DNA of 64,000 nucleotides. It comes from Rhodovulum visakhapatnamense (GTDB taxonomy: Bacteria; Pseudomonadota; Alphaproteobacteria; Rhodobacterales; Rhodobacteraceae). A program made the translations under genes and the position numbers. Positions 54,202 to 63,146 of this stretch are shown here, piece by piece (position 1 is the stretch's first letter; each line of letters begins with the position of its first letter). The notes below the pieces were generated by a model, which saw only the letters and a list, made by a program, of their open reading frames with translations, searched no databases and had not been told where the DNA came from. The DNA lies in contig NZ_SOEB01000001.1 of the NCBI RefSeq assembly GCF_004365965.1, forward strand, positions 310,001 to 374,000. The letters run 5' to 3'.

Positions 54202-54876
54202 TCAGTGGCCGCGGTTGCGCGGCGCGCGGCGGTCGACCCGGGCGGCGATCCATTCGCCGGCCGATTGCACGATCTGCACCAGCACGATCAGGATGACGAC
54301 GACGGCCAGCATCACGTCGGGCATGAAGCGCTGATAGCCATAGCGGATGCCAAGATCGCCCAGGCCCTCGCCGCCGACCGCGCCGACCATGGCCGAATAG
54401 CCGATCAGGCTGACCACGGCGAGCGTCAGGCCAAGCGCGATGCCGGGCAGCGCCTCGCGCAAGAGCACCTTGCGGATGATCTGCAAGGGCGTCGCCCCCA
54501 TCGCACGCGCGGCCTCGATCAGGCCCGCATCGACCTCGCGGATCGCGTTCTCGACCAGCCGCGCGATGAAGGGCGTCGCCGCGATGGTCAGGGGCACGAT
54601 GGCGGCATCGGTGCCGATCGAGGTGCCGACCAGCGCCCGGGTGAAGGGGATGATGGCCACGACGAGGATGATGAAGGGCACCGAGCGCGCGGCATTCACG
54701 ACAAGCCCCAGCGCCTTGTTGACGAGCGGTGCCGACAGCAACTCGCCGCGTTGCGAGGTGGCCAGGAACACGCCCAGCGGCAGGCCGAAAACCGTGCCCA
54801 GCAGCGCCGACACCGACACCATGTAAAGCGTCTGCAGCGTGGCCTCGACCAACAGCCCGATCAGGTTAGCCGACAT
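54202..54876 (-). CDS. metI: Methionine ABC transporter permease MetI
   Basis: This 224-residue permease has five to six hydrophobic segments. The family block NAARSVPFIILVVAIIPFTR and the coupling loop AARAMGATPLQIIRKVLL with the later GGEGLGDLGIRYGYQRF are diagnostic for MetI. Start at 54876 gives an 11-base overlap with metN. It forms the membrane channel of the methionine importer. Confidence 0.94.
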   Translation of the reverse strand: MSANLIGLLVEATLQTLYMVSVSALLGTVFGLPLGVFLATSQRGELLSAPLVNKALGLVVNAARSVPFIILVVAIIPFTRALVGTSIGTDAAIVPLTIAATPFIARLVENAIREVDAGLIEAARAMGATPLQIIRKVLLREALPGIALGLTLAVVSLIGYSAMVGAVGGEGLGDLGIRYGYQRFMPDVMLAVVVILIVLVQIVQSAGEWIAARVDRRAPRNRGH

Positions 54877-55912
54877 AGCCCAGCACCTCCGTCGAAAGCC
54901 CGTGGCGGTTGAGATAGTCGCGCGCCTCGGGCCCACGCGCCGCGTCGATGGCGACCAGCAGGTTGCCGAAGGGCCGGGGGCCGATCTCTTCGATGGCACC
55001 GGCCAGGATGTTGATGGCGATGCCGCGTTCGGCCGTCATCCGCGCCAGCATCGGATCGGTCGCATGCGCCCCGGCAAAGGTGATGCGGACGATCTCTTCG
55101 GCCGGGCCGTGGGGCCGGGCCTCGGTCAAGCGGCCCGCGATGAAGCCCGGCAGGGTGATCCCGGTCACGCCCGACAGGAAGGACCGCGTCGTCGGATGCT
55201 GCGGCGTGACGAAGATGTCATAGGTCGCGCCCGCCTCGACGATCCGGCCCTGGTCGATCACCGCCATATGGGTCGCGATGTCGCGGACGACGGCCATCTC
55301 ATGGGTGATCAGCAGGATCGTCAGCCCCAGATCGCGGTTGATGTCGCGCAGAAGCTCCAGCACCGTCCGCGTGGTTTCGGGGTCGAGCGCCGAGGTCGCC
55401 TCGTCCGACAGCAGCACCTTGGGTTGCGTGGCCAGCGCCCGGGCGATGCCCACACGCTGTTTCTGCCCGCCCGACAGCTCGGCCGGATAGCGGTCGGCCT
55501 GCGCCTCGAGCCCGACCCGGGCGATCAGGTCGCGGACCCGGGGGCCGATCTCGGCCGAGGGCACACCCGCGATTTCCAGCGGCAGGGCGATATTGCCATG
55601 CACCGTGCGCGAGGACAGCAGATTGAAATGCTGGAAGATCATGCCCACGTCGCGGCGGATTGCCCGCAGGGCCGCGCCGCGCGCCCGGCCGACATCGCGC
55701 CCGCCCACGGTGACGGTCCCCGTGCTGGGGCGTTCGAGCCCGTTGACCATGCGCAGAAGCGTCGACTTGCCCGCGCCCGACCGGCCGATGATGCCGCAGA
55801 TCTCGCCCGGCGCCACGCTGAGCGTGACATCGCTCAGGGCCGTGACCTGCCCCTTCCCTCCACCGGCATAGGATTTGCCCACGCCTTCAAAGCTGATCGT
55901 CGCCCCGGTCAT
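54866..55912 (-). CDS. metN: Methionine ABC transporter ATPase MetN
   Basis: This 348-residue ATPase has Walker A GRSGAGKST, the Q-loop in MIFQHFNLL, signature ELSGGQKQRV, Walker B VLLSDEATSALD and switch His in ITHE. The C-terminal NIL-type regulatory domain (about 265-340) is present; in E. coli it binds methionine and inhibits transport. Start at 55912 with GGGACGG upstream. It is the first gene of metNIQ. Confidence 0.94.
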   Translation of the reverse strand: MTGATISFEGVGKSYAGGGKGQVTALSDVTLSVAPGEICGIIGRSGAGKSTLLRMVNGLERPSTGTVTVGGRDVGRARGAALRAIRRDVGMIFQHFNLLSSRTVHGNIALPLEIAGVPSAEIGPRVRDLIARVGLEAQADRYPAELSGGQKQRVGIARALATQPKVLLSDEATSALDPETTRTVLELLRDINRDLGLTILLITHEMAVVRDIATHMAVIDQGRIVEAGATYDIFVTPQHPTTRSFLSGVTGITLPGFIAGRLTEARPHGPAEEIVRITFAGAHATDPMLARMTAERGIAINILAGAIEEIGPRPFGNLLVAIDAARGPEARDYLNRHGLSTEVLGYVG

Positions 55913-56276
55913 GCCGTCCCGTTCCGCTGTCACTGTCCGGGCTGTCGGGTGCCCCAAAGCCGCAGCGGACGCAACCCCACAGAGCCCCGGGCGCGCGAGA
56001 AAGCGGCCCCGAATGGCCGAATAAGAACCGCCTCCCGACGCGCCGTTGCCCGGGCCAAGACCATTCCGCCCGCCCCGGGGCCACAGGACGATCCGTTCCG
56101 CCCTGCCCGCCCCGCCCCGGACAAACGGCCCTGGCCCCCGGTCGGGCGCAGGCCCCGCCGCATCGTCACCCTGCCGGTTGCGGCCCTCGCTCCGCCCCCG
56201 AAGAACGCGGCAGGAACGCGGTTGAAATGCGCCGCCGGATCGTGTCCTTTGGCGCCGACCCTAAAGGAGAGACCCC
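55913..56276. other. 364-base divergent promoter region of metNIQ and tctCBA
   Basis: Both operons start here and read away from each other. I looked for a SAM-II-type or other methionine riboswitch upstream of metN and saw no matching core. The right end carries AAAGGAGAG, the ribosome-binding site of tctC. Several GC-rich inverted repeats occur but none is distinctive. Confidence 0.5.
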
Positions 56277-57263
56277 GTGACCCTTCGGATGACGCGCCGT
56301 TCCGCGCTTGCCTGCGCCGTGGCTCTGACCGCCCTTCCCACCGCTGCCGCCGCCGAGGACGCCTGGCCCGCCGCGCCGCTTCATGTCTATGTGGGCTTCC
56401 CCGCCGGGTCCTCGCCCGACACGCTGACCCGGATCGTCACCGAGCCCCTGGCCCAGCGGCTGGGACAGCCCGTCGTGGTCGAGAACAAGCCCGGCGCGGG
56501 CGGGGTCATCGGCATCCAGCAGATGCTGGCCAATGCCGGCGACGGCCTCAGCTTTGCCACCACCATCAACGGCCCGCTGACCACGGCCGCGCGGCTGATG
56601 AAATCGACGGGTTATGACGTCGCCACCGACATCGCCCCGGTCACGCTGATTGCGACCTCGCCGCTGGTGCTGGCGGTCTCGGCCGGGTCGGACTTCACCG
56701 ATGTGGAAAGCTTCGTCGCGGCGGCCGGGACCGAGCCCGAGTTTCTCAGCTACGGGTCGGTCGGCCAGGGGTCGGGTGCGCATCTGACGGCGGAGCTGTT
56801 CGCCGATGCCGCGGGCGTCAGCCTGCTGCACATTCCCTTTACCAGCTATGCCGAAGTGACCACCTCGATCGTCGGCGGCGAGATCGATGCGGGCTTCATG
56901 GCGCCCTCGGCCGCGCTGCCGCAGGTCGAGGCGGGGCGGATGCGGATGCTGGGCATCACCTCGGCCAAGCCCTTCCCGCAGGCCCCCGACGTGCCGGTTC
57001 TGGCCGGCCGGGCCGGACTGTCCGACGATTTCCGGGCCGAGCTCTGGAACGCCTTCATCGCGCCCGCCGGGACCGACCCGGCCATCATCGCGCGGCTGAA
57101 CACCGAGATTGGCGCGATCCTTGCCGACCCCGAGGTGCAACAGAAGCTGCTGGCCATCGGCTGGCAGGCCGCGCCCGGCACGCCCGGGGATCTGGCCGAC
57201 CGGATCGCGGCCGACACCGCCATGTGGGGCGCGGTGATCGACCGGGTCGTGGCCAAGCCCTGA
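56277..57263 (+). CDS. tctC: Tripartite tricarboxylate transporter substrate-binding protein TctC
   Basis: This 328-residue periplasmic binding protein of the TTT/Bug family has a leader with RRSALACAVALTALPTAAAA, then LHVYVGFPAGSSPDTLTRIV and VVENKPGAGGVIGIQ, the two conserved ligand loops of the family. The start is GTG at 56277 because GGAGAG lies 8 bases before it, whereas the ATG at 56289 is too far away. It delivers a carboxylate to TctAB; substrates in the family range from citrate to terephthalate and nicotinate, so the ligand is unknown. Confidence 0.92.
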   Translation: MTLRMTRRSALACAVALTALPTAAAAEDAWPAAPLHVYVGFPAGSSPDTLTRIVTEPLAQRLGQPVVVENKPGAGGVIGIQQMLANAGDGLSFATTINGPLTTAARLMKSTGYDVATDIAPVTLIATSPLVLAVSAGSDFTDVESFVAAAGTEPEFLSYGSVGQGSGAHLTAELFADAAGVSLLHIPFTSYAEVTTSIVGGEIDAGFMAPSAALPQVEAGRMRMLGITSAKPFPQAPDVPVLAGRAGLSDDFRAELWNAFIAPAGTDPAIIARLNTEIGAILADPEVQQKLLAIGWQAAPGTPGDLADRIAADTAMWGAVIDRVVAKP

Positions 57264-57275
57264 GACGCGCGCGCC

Positions 57276-57303
57276 GATGCACAGGGACCCGATGCACAGG
57301 GAC
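57276..57303 (+). repeat. 13-base tandem direct repeat across the tctB start
   Basis: GATGCACAGGGAC occurs at 57276-57288 and again at 57291-57303, a 15-base period. Each copy contains an ATG, so the predicted N-terminus would begin MHRDPMHRD if the first is used. The AGGGA of the first copy sits as a Shine-Dalgarno for the second ATG. Confidence 0.85.
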
Positions 57304-57738
57304 TGGCCCGATATCCTGGGCGGTCTCGCCCTCGCCGCGATTGGCGCGGCGGCGGCGGGCTGGGCGCTTGCGCAGTATGACATCGGCACCCTGCGCCGGA
57401 TGGGGCCTGGGTTCTTTCCCGCCGTCCTCGGCGGGCTTCTGACCGTGCTTGGCCTTGTTGTCGCCCTGCCCGCGCTGCGCCGCCGGTCGGACGCGCCCGG
57501 CATCGAGCCGCTGGCAGCCCTTGCCGTGCTGGCCGCGATCCTCGTCTTCGGGCTCGGGCTTTTCCGGATCGGTCTTGTGGCCGCGACGGCGGCGGCGGTG
57601 CTGGTCGCCTCGCTTGCGGCGCCGCGTCCGGGCTGGGGCTGGCGGCTGGCGCTGGCGGCGGCCATCGCGCTGCTGACGGTGCTGGTCTTCGGGCTCGGGC
57701 TTCGGATGAGCCTGCCCCTCTGGCCGCGCCTGCCATGA
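57292..57738 (+). CDS. tctB: Tripartite tricarboxylate transporter small membrane subunit TctB
   Basis: This is a 148-residue protein (153 if the ATG at 57277 is used) with four hydrophobic segments and the TctB motif GTLRRMGPGFFPAVLGGLL near residue 35. It is the small integral subunit that assembles with TctA. The second ATG at 57292 is preferred because AGGGA, created by the repeat, precedes it at suitable spacing. Its stop overlaps the tctA start in ATGA. Confidence 0.9.
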   Translation: MHRDWPDILGGLALAAIGAAAAGWALAQYDIGTLRRMGPGFFPAVLGGLLTVLGLVVALPALRRRSDAPGIEPLAALAVLAAILVFGLGLFRIGLVAATAAAVLVASLAAPRPGWGWRLALAAAIALLTVLVFGLGLRMSLPLWPRLP

Positions 57739-59225
57739 CGACCTGGGAGGGGCTGCTTTACGGCATCGGGTTCGCGTTGCAGCCCGCGGTGCTGATCTAT
57801 TGCGTGATTGGCGTGGTGCTGGGCACCTTCGTCGGCGTGCTGCCCGGCATCGGGGCGATGGCGGCGATTTCGCTGCTGCTGCCGATCACCTATTACATCA
57901 CCCCCGAAGCGGCGCTGATCATGCTGGCGGGGGTCTATTACGGCGCGCAATATGGCGGGTCGGTCGCCTCGATCCTGATGCGCCTGCCCGGAACGCCGCA
58001 ATCGGCGGTGACCTCGCTTGACGGCTATCCGCTGGCGCGGCAGGGCCGGGCGGGCGTCGCGCTGTTCACGGCCATGGCCTCGTCCTTTGCGGGGTCGATG
58101 ATCGGCATCGCGGTGCTGGTGACGCTGGCGGGGTGGCTGTCGCACGCGGCCACGGCTTTCGGCGCGGCGGACTATGCCGCGATGATGATCCTCGGGCTGG
58201 TCGCCGCCTCGACCATCGGGTCGTCCAGCCCGGCCAAGGGCTTTGCCATGGTGGTGCTGGGCCTGCTGCTGGGCTGCGTCGGCACCGATGTCAATTCGGG
58301 GGTGCAGCGGTTCACCTTCGGCCGGACCGAGCTTCTGGACGGCATCAATCTGGTGGCGCTGGCGATGGGTCTTTTCGGCGTGGCCGAGGTGATCGCGAAT
58401 GTGCGCGACCCGGACCGGCAGGGCGTGACCGGAAAGATCGGCGGCCGCCAGCTTCTGCCCCGGCGCGACGACCTGAAACGGCTGCCGGGGCCGATGCTGC
58501 GCGGCAGCGCGCTTGGCAGCTTCTTCGGCGCCCTGCCCGGCACCGGTTCGACGCTGTCGTCCTTTCTGGCCTATGCGCTGGAACGCCGGGTGTCGCGTCG
58601 CCCCGAACGGTTTGGCGAGGGCGCCATCGAGGGCGTCTCGGCGCCTGAATCGGCCAATAACGCCGCCGCGATCTCGGCCTTCGTGCCGACGCTGACGCTG
58701 GGCATTCCGGGCGATCCGATCATGGCGCTGATGCTGGGGGCGCTGGTCATTCACGGGGTGCAGCCGGGGCCGATGATGCTGGAGGCCCGCCCCGAGATGT
58801 TCTGGGGGCTGGTCGCGAGCTTCGGCATCGGCAATCTGCTGCTGCTGGTGCTGAACCTGCCCCTGATCGGGATCTGGGTGGCGATGCTGCGCATCCCGTT
58901 CCGCTGGCTTTACCCCGCGATCCTGATCTTCCTGTGCCTCGGGGTCTATTCGGTGCGGGGCCTCTCGTTCGACATCCTGGCGGTCGCGGCCATCGGGCTT
59001 GCGGGCTACCTGCTGGCGCTGGCGCGCTTCAGCCCGGCGCTTCTGCTGCTGGGCTTCGTTCTCGGCCCGCTGATCGAGACCAACCTGCGCCGCGCCCTGC
59101 TGATCGGGCGGGGCGATCCGATGATCTTTCTCGACCGCCCCATCGCCGCGGGCTTCGTGCTGGCGACGGTCGGGCTGCTGGCCCTGTCGCTGGTGCAGGC
59201 CTGGCGGCGGCGGCGCGCCCGCTGA
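57735..59225 (+). CDS. tctA: Tripartite tricarboxylate transporter large permease TctA
   Basis: This 496-residue permease has about ten to twelve hydrophobic segments and the two TctA hallmark repeats: GVLPGIGAMAAISLLLPITY near residue 33 and GALPGTGSTLSSFLAYALE near 265. GVYYGAQYGGSVASILMRLP is also diagnostic. It is driven by ion gradients and depends on TctC for substrate delivery. The operon order tctC-tctB-tctA is standard; no two-component TctDE pair is nearby, so regulation is unclear. Confidence 0.95.
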   Translation: MTTWEGLLYGIGFALQPAVLIYCVIGVVLGTFVGVLPGIGAMAAISLLLPITYYITPEAALIMLAGVYYGAQYGGSVASILMRLPGTPQSAVTSLDGYPLARQGRAGVALFTAMASSFAGSMIGIAVLVTLAGWLSHAATAFGAADYAAMMILGLVAASTIGSSSPAKGFAMVVLGLLLGCVGTDVNSGVQRFTFGRTELLDGINLVALAMGLFGVAEVIANVRDPDRQGVTGKIGGRQLLPRRDDLKRLPGPMLRGSALGSFFGALPGTGSTLSSFLAYALERRVSRRPERFGEGAIEGVSAPESANNAAAISAFVPTLTLGIPGDPIMALMLGALVIHGVQPGPMMLEARPEMFWGLVASFGIGNLLLLVLNLPLIGIWVAMLRIPFRWLYPAILIFLCLGVYSVRGLSFDILAVAAIGLAGYLLALARFSPALLLLGFVLGPLIETNLRRALLIGRGDPMIFLDRPIAAGFVLATVGLLALSLVQAWRRRRAR

Positions 59226-59384
59226 GCCCGAGCCGCGCCGCAAAACCGCTCTTTTTCAAACCCTTGCCCGCGCCGCCCGCTGCTCTTAACGGCATGATAA
59301 GGTTTCAGGCGCAGAAATCGGGGGCACGAGGCCGGGCTGTTCCCCCACCCCGACCGGCCCGAAGAGCCATCAGAAGGAGGCGAC

Positions 59385-59810
59385 ATGGACCGGGCTGCAC
59401 GTCTGGAACAGTGGTATCGCAGGGTCTATCTCGAAGGCGACCTCGACGCCGTCGGGACGCTGTTCACCCCCGATCTTCAGGAACAGGGCCTGCTCCCGGG
59501 CCTTGCCGTCACCCCGGGCGATCTCAGCGTCTTCGCCCAGGCGATGATGCATCTGGTCGACGAGCCGTCCTTCCGTCTGGCCAAGGTGATCGAATCGGGC
59601 GACTGGCTGTCCGCGCTGATCGAGCTCGAGGCCCGGCGCCCGAGTGACGGGCAGCCGATCCGGCTGATCGGCCAGGTCATGCTGCGCTTTGAGGGCGACA
59701 AGGTGGCCGAGGCCTACAACTCTCTGGATTTCCTCGGGCTTTTCCTGCAGCTCGGGCTTTTGCCGAAGGACGCGCTGGAACTGGGCATGACCGGTCAGCG
59801 GCTGGTCTGA
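59385..59810 (+). CDS. NTF2/SnoaL-like small protein
   Basis: This 141-residue protein has the alpha+beta cone pattern of the NTF2-like superfamily: an N-terminal helix with ARLEQWYRRVYLEGDLDAVGTLF, and two later strands (SALIELEARRP, RLIGQVMLRFEGDKVAEAYN). The superfamily includes SnoaL polyketide cyclases and many non-catalytic ligand-binding proteins. No defined active-site set is recognisable, so no reaction is assigned. The ATG has AAGGAGG 5 bases upstream. It lies alone between tctCBA and sspB. Confidence 0.8.
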   Translation: MDRAARLEQWYRRVYLEGDLDAVGTLFTPDLQEQGLLPGLAVTPGDLSVFAQAMMHLVDEPSFRLAKVIESGDWLSALIELEARRPSDGQPIRLIGQVMLRFEGDKVAEAYNSLDFLGLFLQLGLLPKDALELGMTGQRLV

Positions 59811-60016
59811 GGCCCGCCCCGGCCGGCCACCGCACGGCCTGCGCCGGGACAGTCTTGCCCGGACGTCCCGGCCACCTGACAGGGCCGCACCCGCGCCGCT
59901 CTGCGACTCTCCGGGGCTCTCCGGGGCGCGGGTTCCAGGGCAATTGCATCCGCCCCCTTCCCCTGCCCGTCGAATCCCCTATGCTGGGCGCAACACAACC
60001 CAGAGGTATCACCGCG

Positions 60017-60490
60017 ATGTCCGACCGGATCGAGTATGGCAATCTGATGCATGCCGCCATGCGGGGTCTGATCCGCACGGTGCTGTCGGATGTCGCTGCC
60101 GACGGTCTGCCCGGAGACCACCATTTCTTCATCACCTTCGACACGACTCATCCCGAGGCGCAGATGGCCGACTGGCTGCGCCAGCGCTATCCGACGGAAA
60201 TCACCGTCGTGCTGCAGCACTGGTACGACCATCTGTCGGTCGACGAGGACGGGTTCTCGGTCACGCTGAATTTCGGCGACAGCCCCGAGCCGCTTTACAT
60301 TCCCTTCGATGCGATCCGCACCTTCGTCGATCCCTCGGTCGAGTTCGGACTGAGGTTCGAGACCCAGGACAGCGACGAGGATGAGGACGAGGACGACGAC
60401 GGCCCCGAACAGCCGAGCCCCGCACCCCATGACGGCACTGCCGGTCCCGGCGAGGCGCAGGTGGTCAGCCTCGACAAGTTCCGCAAATAG
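60017..60490 (+). CDS. sspB: ClpXP adaptor SspB (alphaproteobacterial type)
   Basis: SspB binds ssrA-tagged and other substrates and delivers them to ClpXP. The 157-residue protein has the alpha-type core (about 1-115: MHAAMRGLIRTVLSD, HHFFITFDTTHPE, LQHWYDHLSVDEDGF) and a very acidic linker (EDEDEDDD around 122-129). The basic-hydrophobic C-terminal tail VVSLDKFRK is the ClpX-contacting peptide. The start has AGAGG upstream. It precedes fumC, a neighbourhood I recall as usual for Rhodobacteraceae. Confidence 0.94.
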   Translation: MSDRIEYGNLMHAAMRGLIRTVLSDVAADGLPGDHHFFITFDTTHPEAQMADWLRQRYPTEITVVLQHWYDHLSVDEDGFSVTLNFGDSPEPLYIPFDAIRTFVDPSVEFGLRFETQDSDEDEDEDDDGPEQPSPAPHDGTAGPGEAQVVSLDKFRK

Positions 60491-60580
60491 GCCCGCCCGG
60501 ATGATCCTGCCGGGTCGGGGGCATTGCTCCGGAGCCCGGCCCGGCCTATTAGCTGGACCGAATTCGACCGGAGGATTGCG

Positions 60581-61975
60581 ATGACCGAAACCCGCACCGA
60601 GACCGACAGCTTCGGCCCCCTCGACGTGCCCGCCGACAAGTACTGGGGCGCCCAGACCCAGCGTTCGATCCAGAATTTCCCGATCGGCTGGGAACGCCAG
60701 CCGGTCGCGATCATTCGCGCGCTCGGCGTCATCAAGAAGGCCTGCGCGCGGGTCAACATGGCCCAGGGCGGGCTCGACCCCAAGCTGGGCGAGGCCATCG
60801 TTGCCGCCGCGCAGGAGGTGATCGACGGCAGGTTCGACGACAACTTCCCGCTGGTCGTGTGGCAGACCGGGTCCGGCACCCAGTCGAACATGAACGCCAA
60901 CGAGGTGATCTCGAACCGCGCGATCGAGATGCTGGGCGGCGTCAAGGGCTCGAAGGACCCGGTGCACCCGAACGATCACTGCAACATGGGGCAGTCCTCG
61001 AACGACACCTTCCCGACCGCGATGCATGTGGCCATCGGCATGACCGCCCGCGACGTGCTGCTGCCGGGGCTGGAAAAGCTGCATGAGGCGCTGACCGCCA
61101 AGTCGGACGAATTCGCCGCGATCATCAAGATCGGCCGAACCCATACCCAGGATGCGACGCCGCTGACGCTGGGCCAGGAATTCTCGGGCTATGCCCGGCA
61201 GGTCGAGAAGGGCATCGCCCGGATCAAGGCCTGCCTGCCCGACATCTATGAACTCGCCCAGGGCGGCACCGCCGTCGGCACCGGGCTGAACACGAAGAAG
61301 GGCTGGGACACCCGCGTCGCGGCCGAGATCGCCGAGATCACCGGCCTGCCCTTCGTCACCGCCGAGAACAAGTTCGAGGCGCTGGCCGCGCATGACGCCA
61401 TGGTGATGTTCTCGGGCGCGCTGAAGACGGTGGCGGCGTCGCTCTTCAAGATCGCCAACGACATGCGGCTGCTGGGCTCTGGCCCGCGCTCTGGTCTGGG
61501 CGAGCTGATCCTGCCGGAAAACGAGCCCGGGTCCTCGATCATGCCGGGCAAGGTCAACCCGACCCAGGCCGAGGCGCTGACCATGGTCTGCGCCCATGTC
61601 ATGGGCAATGACGCGGCGGTGGGCTTTGCCGGCAGCCAGGGCCATTTCGAGCTGAACGTCTACAACCCGATGATGTCCTACAACGTGTTGCAGTCGATGC
61701 AGCTTCTGGGCGACGCGGCGGGGTCCTTCACCGACAACATGGTGGTGGGCACCAAGGCCAATACCGCGCGGATCGAGAAGCTGATGAAGGAAAGCCTGAT
61801 GCTGGTGACGGCGCTGGCACCGACCATCGGCTATGACAACGCCACCAAGGTCGCCAAGACCGCGCACAAGAACGGCACGACGCTGCGCGAAGAGGCCATC
61901 GCGCTGGGCTTCGTCGATGGCGAGACCTTCGACCGGATCGTCCGGCCCGAAGACATGATCGGTCCGAAGGACTGA
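60581..61975 (+). CDS. fumC: Class II fumarate hydratase FumC
   Basis: This 464-residue, heat-stable, iron-independent fumarase interconverts fumarate and malate in the TCA cycle. [19 protein letters not shown] at the N-terminus, [13 protein letters not shown] and the superfamily signature [11 protein letters not shown] are all present. The start is fixed by GGAGG 6 bases upstream of the ATG at 60581. It is followed after 4 bases by the DUF4169 gene, so the small genes are probably co-transcribed. Confidence 0.97.
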   Translation: MTETRTETDSFGPLDVPADKYWGAQTQRSIQNFPIGWERQPVAIIRALGVIKKACARVNMAQGGLDPKLGEAIVAAAQEVIDGRFDDNFPLVVWQTGSGTQSNMNANEVISNRAIEMLGGVKGSKDPVHPNDHCNMGQSSNDTFPTAMHVAIGMTARDVLLPGLEKLHEALTAKSDEFAAIIKIGRTHTQDATPLTLGQEFSGYARQVEKGIARIKACLPDIYELAQGGTAVGTGLNTKKGWDTRVAAEIAEITGLPFVTAENKFEALAAHDAMVMFSGALKTVAASLFKIANDMRLLGSGPRSGLGELILPENEPGSSIMPGKVNPTQAEALTMVCAHVMGNDAAVGFAGSQGHFELNVYNPMMSYNVLQSMQLLGDAAGSFTDNMVVGTKANTARIEKLMKESLMLVTALAPTIGYDNATKVAKTAHKNGTTLREEAIALGFVDGETFDRIVRPEDMIGPKD

Positions 61976-61979
61976 CCCG

Positions 61980-62171
61980 ATGACGGGCGGCGTGGTCAAC
62001 CTGCGTCAGGCGCGCAAGGCCCGCGAGCGGGCGGCGAAGAAGGCAGAGGCCGACGAGAACGCCGCCCGGTTCGGCCGGACCAAGGGGCAGAAGGCGCGGG
62101 AAGAGCTTGATGCCGCCCGCGCCCGCGCCGCCCTTGACGGCCACAAGCGGACCCCGGACGACGAGGCATGA
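61980..62171 (+). CDS. DUF4169 small charged protein
   Basis: This 63-residue, highly charged, predicted helical protein fits DUF4169: VVNLRQARKARERAAKKAEA followed by NAARFGRTKGQK. No function is known. The Lys/Arg-rich helix could contact RNA or DNA, which is speculative. It starts 4 bases after fumC stops and overlaps the next small gene in ATGA. The fumC-DUF4169-ribbon-helix-helix order points to a conserved unit. Confidence 0.85.
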   Translation: MTGGVVNLRQARKARERAAKKAEADENAARFGRTKGQKAREELDAARARAALDGHKRTPDDEA

Positions 62172-62419
62172 GCGGGCGGCCGGTCAAGCGGTCGCTGACG
62201 CTGAAGGGGCACCGGACCTCGGTGTCGCTGGAGGATGAATTCTGGCGCGCGCTGCGCGAGATCGCGGCCGAACGCGGGATCGCCATCAACGCGCTCGCCG
62301 CCGAGATCGACGAAAGCCGGGGGCTCGATGTCGGGCTGGCCTCGGCGCTGCGCGTGCATGTGCTGACCCATTTCCGCCGCGCCCTGGATCGGGATCGCGA
62401 CCGGGATCGCGACCGCTAG
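62168..62419 (+). CDS. Ribbon-helix-helix domain protein
   Basis: This is an 83-residue protein with a ribbon-helix-helix fold (RHH_4-like). The strand is KRSLTLKGHRTSVSLEDEFW, followed by helices ALREIAAERGIAINALAAEID and a C-terminal helix. These small proteins are usually dimeric DNA binders, sometimes autoregulators. The tail ends in an RDRDRDRDR run encoded by a 12-base direct repeat. It is coupled to the DUF4169 gene by ATGA and convergent with scpB; the target is unknown. Confidence 0.85.
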   Translation: MSGRPVKRSLTLKGHRTSVSLEDEFWRALREIAAERGIAINALAAEIDESRGLDVGLASALRVHVLTHFRRALDRDRDRDRDR

Positions 62420-62498
62420 GGCAACTGGCGCGGCACGTCTCTGGCGCAAGCAGGTCTGGGGGCCGAGCCCGACCCGGCGCCGGGCGCCGACCTGCGGC

Positions 62499-63146
62499 TC
62501 AGCTTTCGTCCTCGAACATGTCGCCCTGCGCGTCGTCGGTGTCGTCCTCCTCGGTGCCGGGCATCGGGCGGCTGTCCAGAAGGCCCGCGGCGCGCAGATC
62601 GCGCAGCCCCGGCAGGTCGCGGGCGCTTTCCAGCCCGAAATGATCGAGGAAGGTCTCGGTCACCACATAGGTCACCGGGCGGCCGGGCGACATCCGGCGG
62701 CGGCCGAAGCGGATCCATTCCAGCTCCAGCAACTGGTCGACCGTGCCCCGGCTGACCGAAACGCCCCGGATCTCCTCGATCTCGGCACGGGTGACTGGCT
62801 GATGATAGGCGATGATCGCCAGGGTCTCGATGGCCGCGCGCGACAGCTTGCGCAGCTCGACCGTTTCCTTCTGCATCAGGAAGCCCAGATCGGGCGCGGT
62901 GCGGAAGGCCCAGGACTCGCCCACCCGCACCAGATGCACCCCCCGCCCCTCATAGCGGCGGCGCAGCGCCTCCAGCGCTCGGGCGGCATCGCAGCCATGG
63001 GGCATGCGGGCGTTCATGTCGGCCACCCGCACCGGCTCGGCCGAGGCAAAAAGGATCGCCTCGACCATGCGTTCCTGCTCGCCGAGCGGCGGCGCCTCGA
63101 AGAGGCTGCCCTCTTCGTCGTCTTCCGGGCCGTCGGGCTGGGGCAT
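62499..63146 (-). CDS. scpB: Segregation and condensation protein ScpB
   Basis: This 215-residue kleisin-associated winged-helix protein of the SMC-ScpAB condensin has the conserved IETLAIIAYHQPVTRAEIEEI and SRGTVDQLLELEWI, followed by YVVTETFLDHFGL, the standard ScpB blocks. Both ends are acidic and disordered. Its start overlaps the scpA stop by one base (TGATG). Confidence 0.95.
   Translation of the reverse strand: MPQPDGPEDDEEGSLFEAPPLGEQERMVEAILFASAEPVRVADMNARMPHGCDAARALEALRRRYEGRGVHLVRVGESWAFRTAPDLGFLMQKETVELRKLSRAAIETLAIIAYHQPVTRAEIEEIRGVSVSRGTVDQLLELEWIRFGRRRMSPGRPVTYVVTETFLDHFGLESARDLPGLRDLRAAGLLDSRPMPGTEEDDTDDAQGDMFEDES

Noticed and set aside
55913-56276. A possible SAM riboswitch upstream of metNIQ.
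   Set aside because: No recognisable SAM-II or other methionine-riboswitch core was found in the leader by eye; a covariance search would be decisive.
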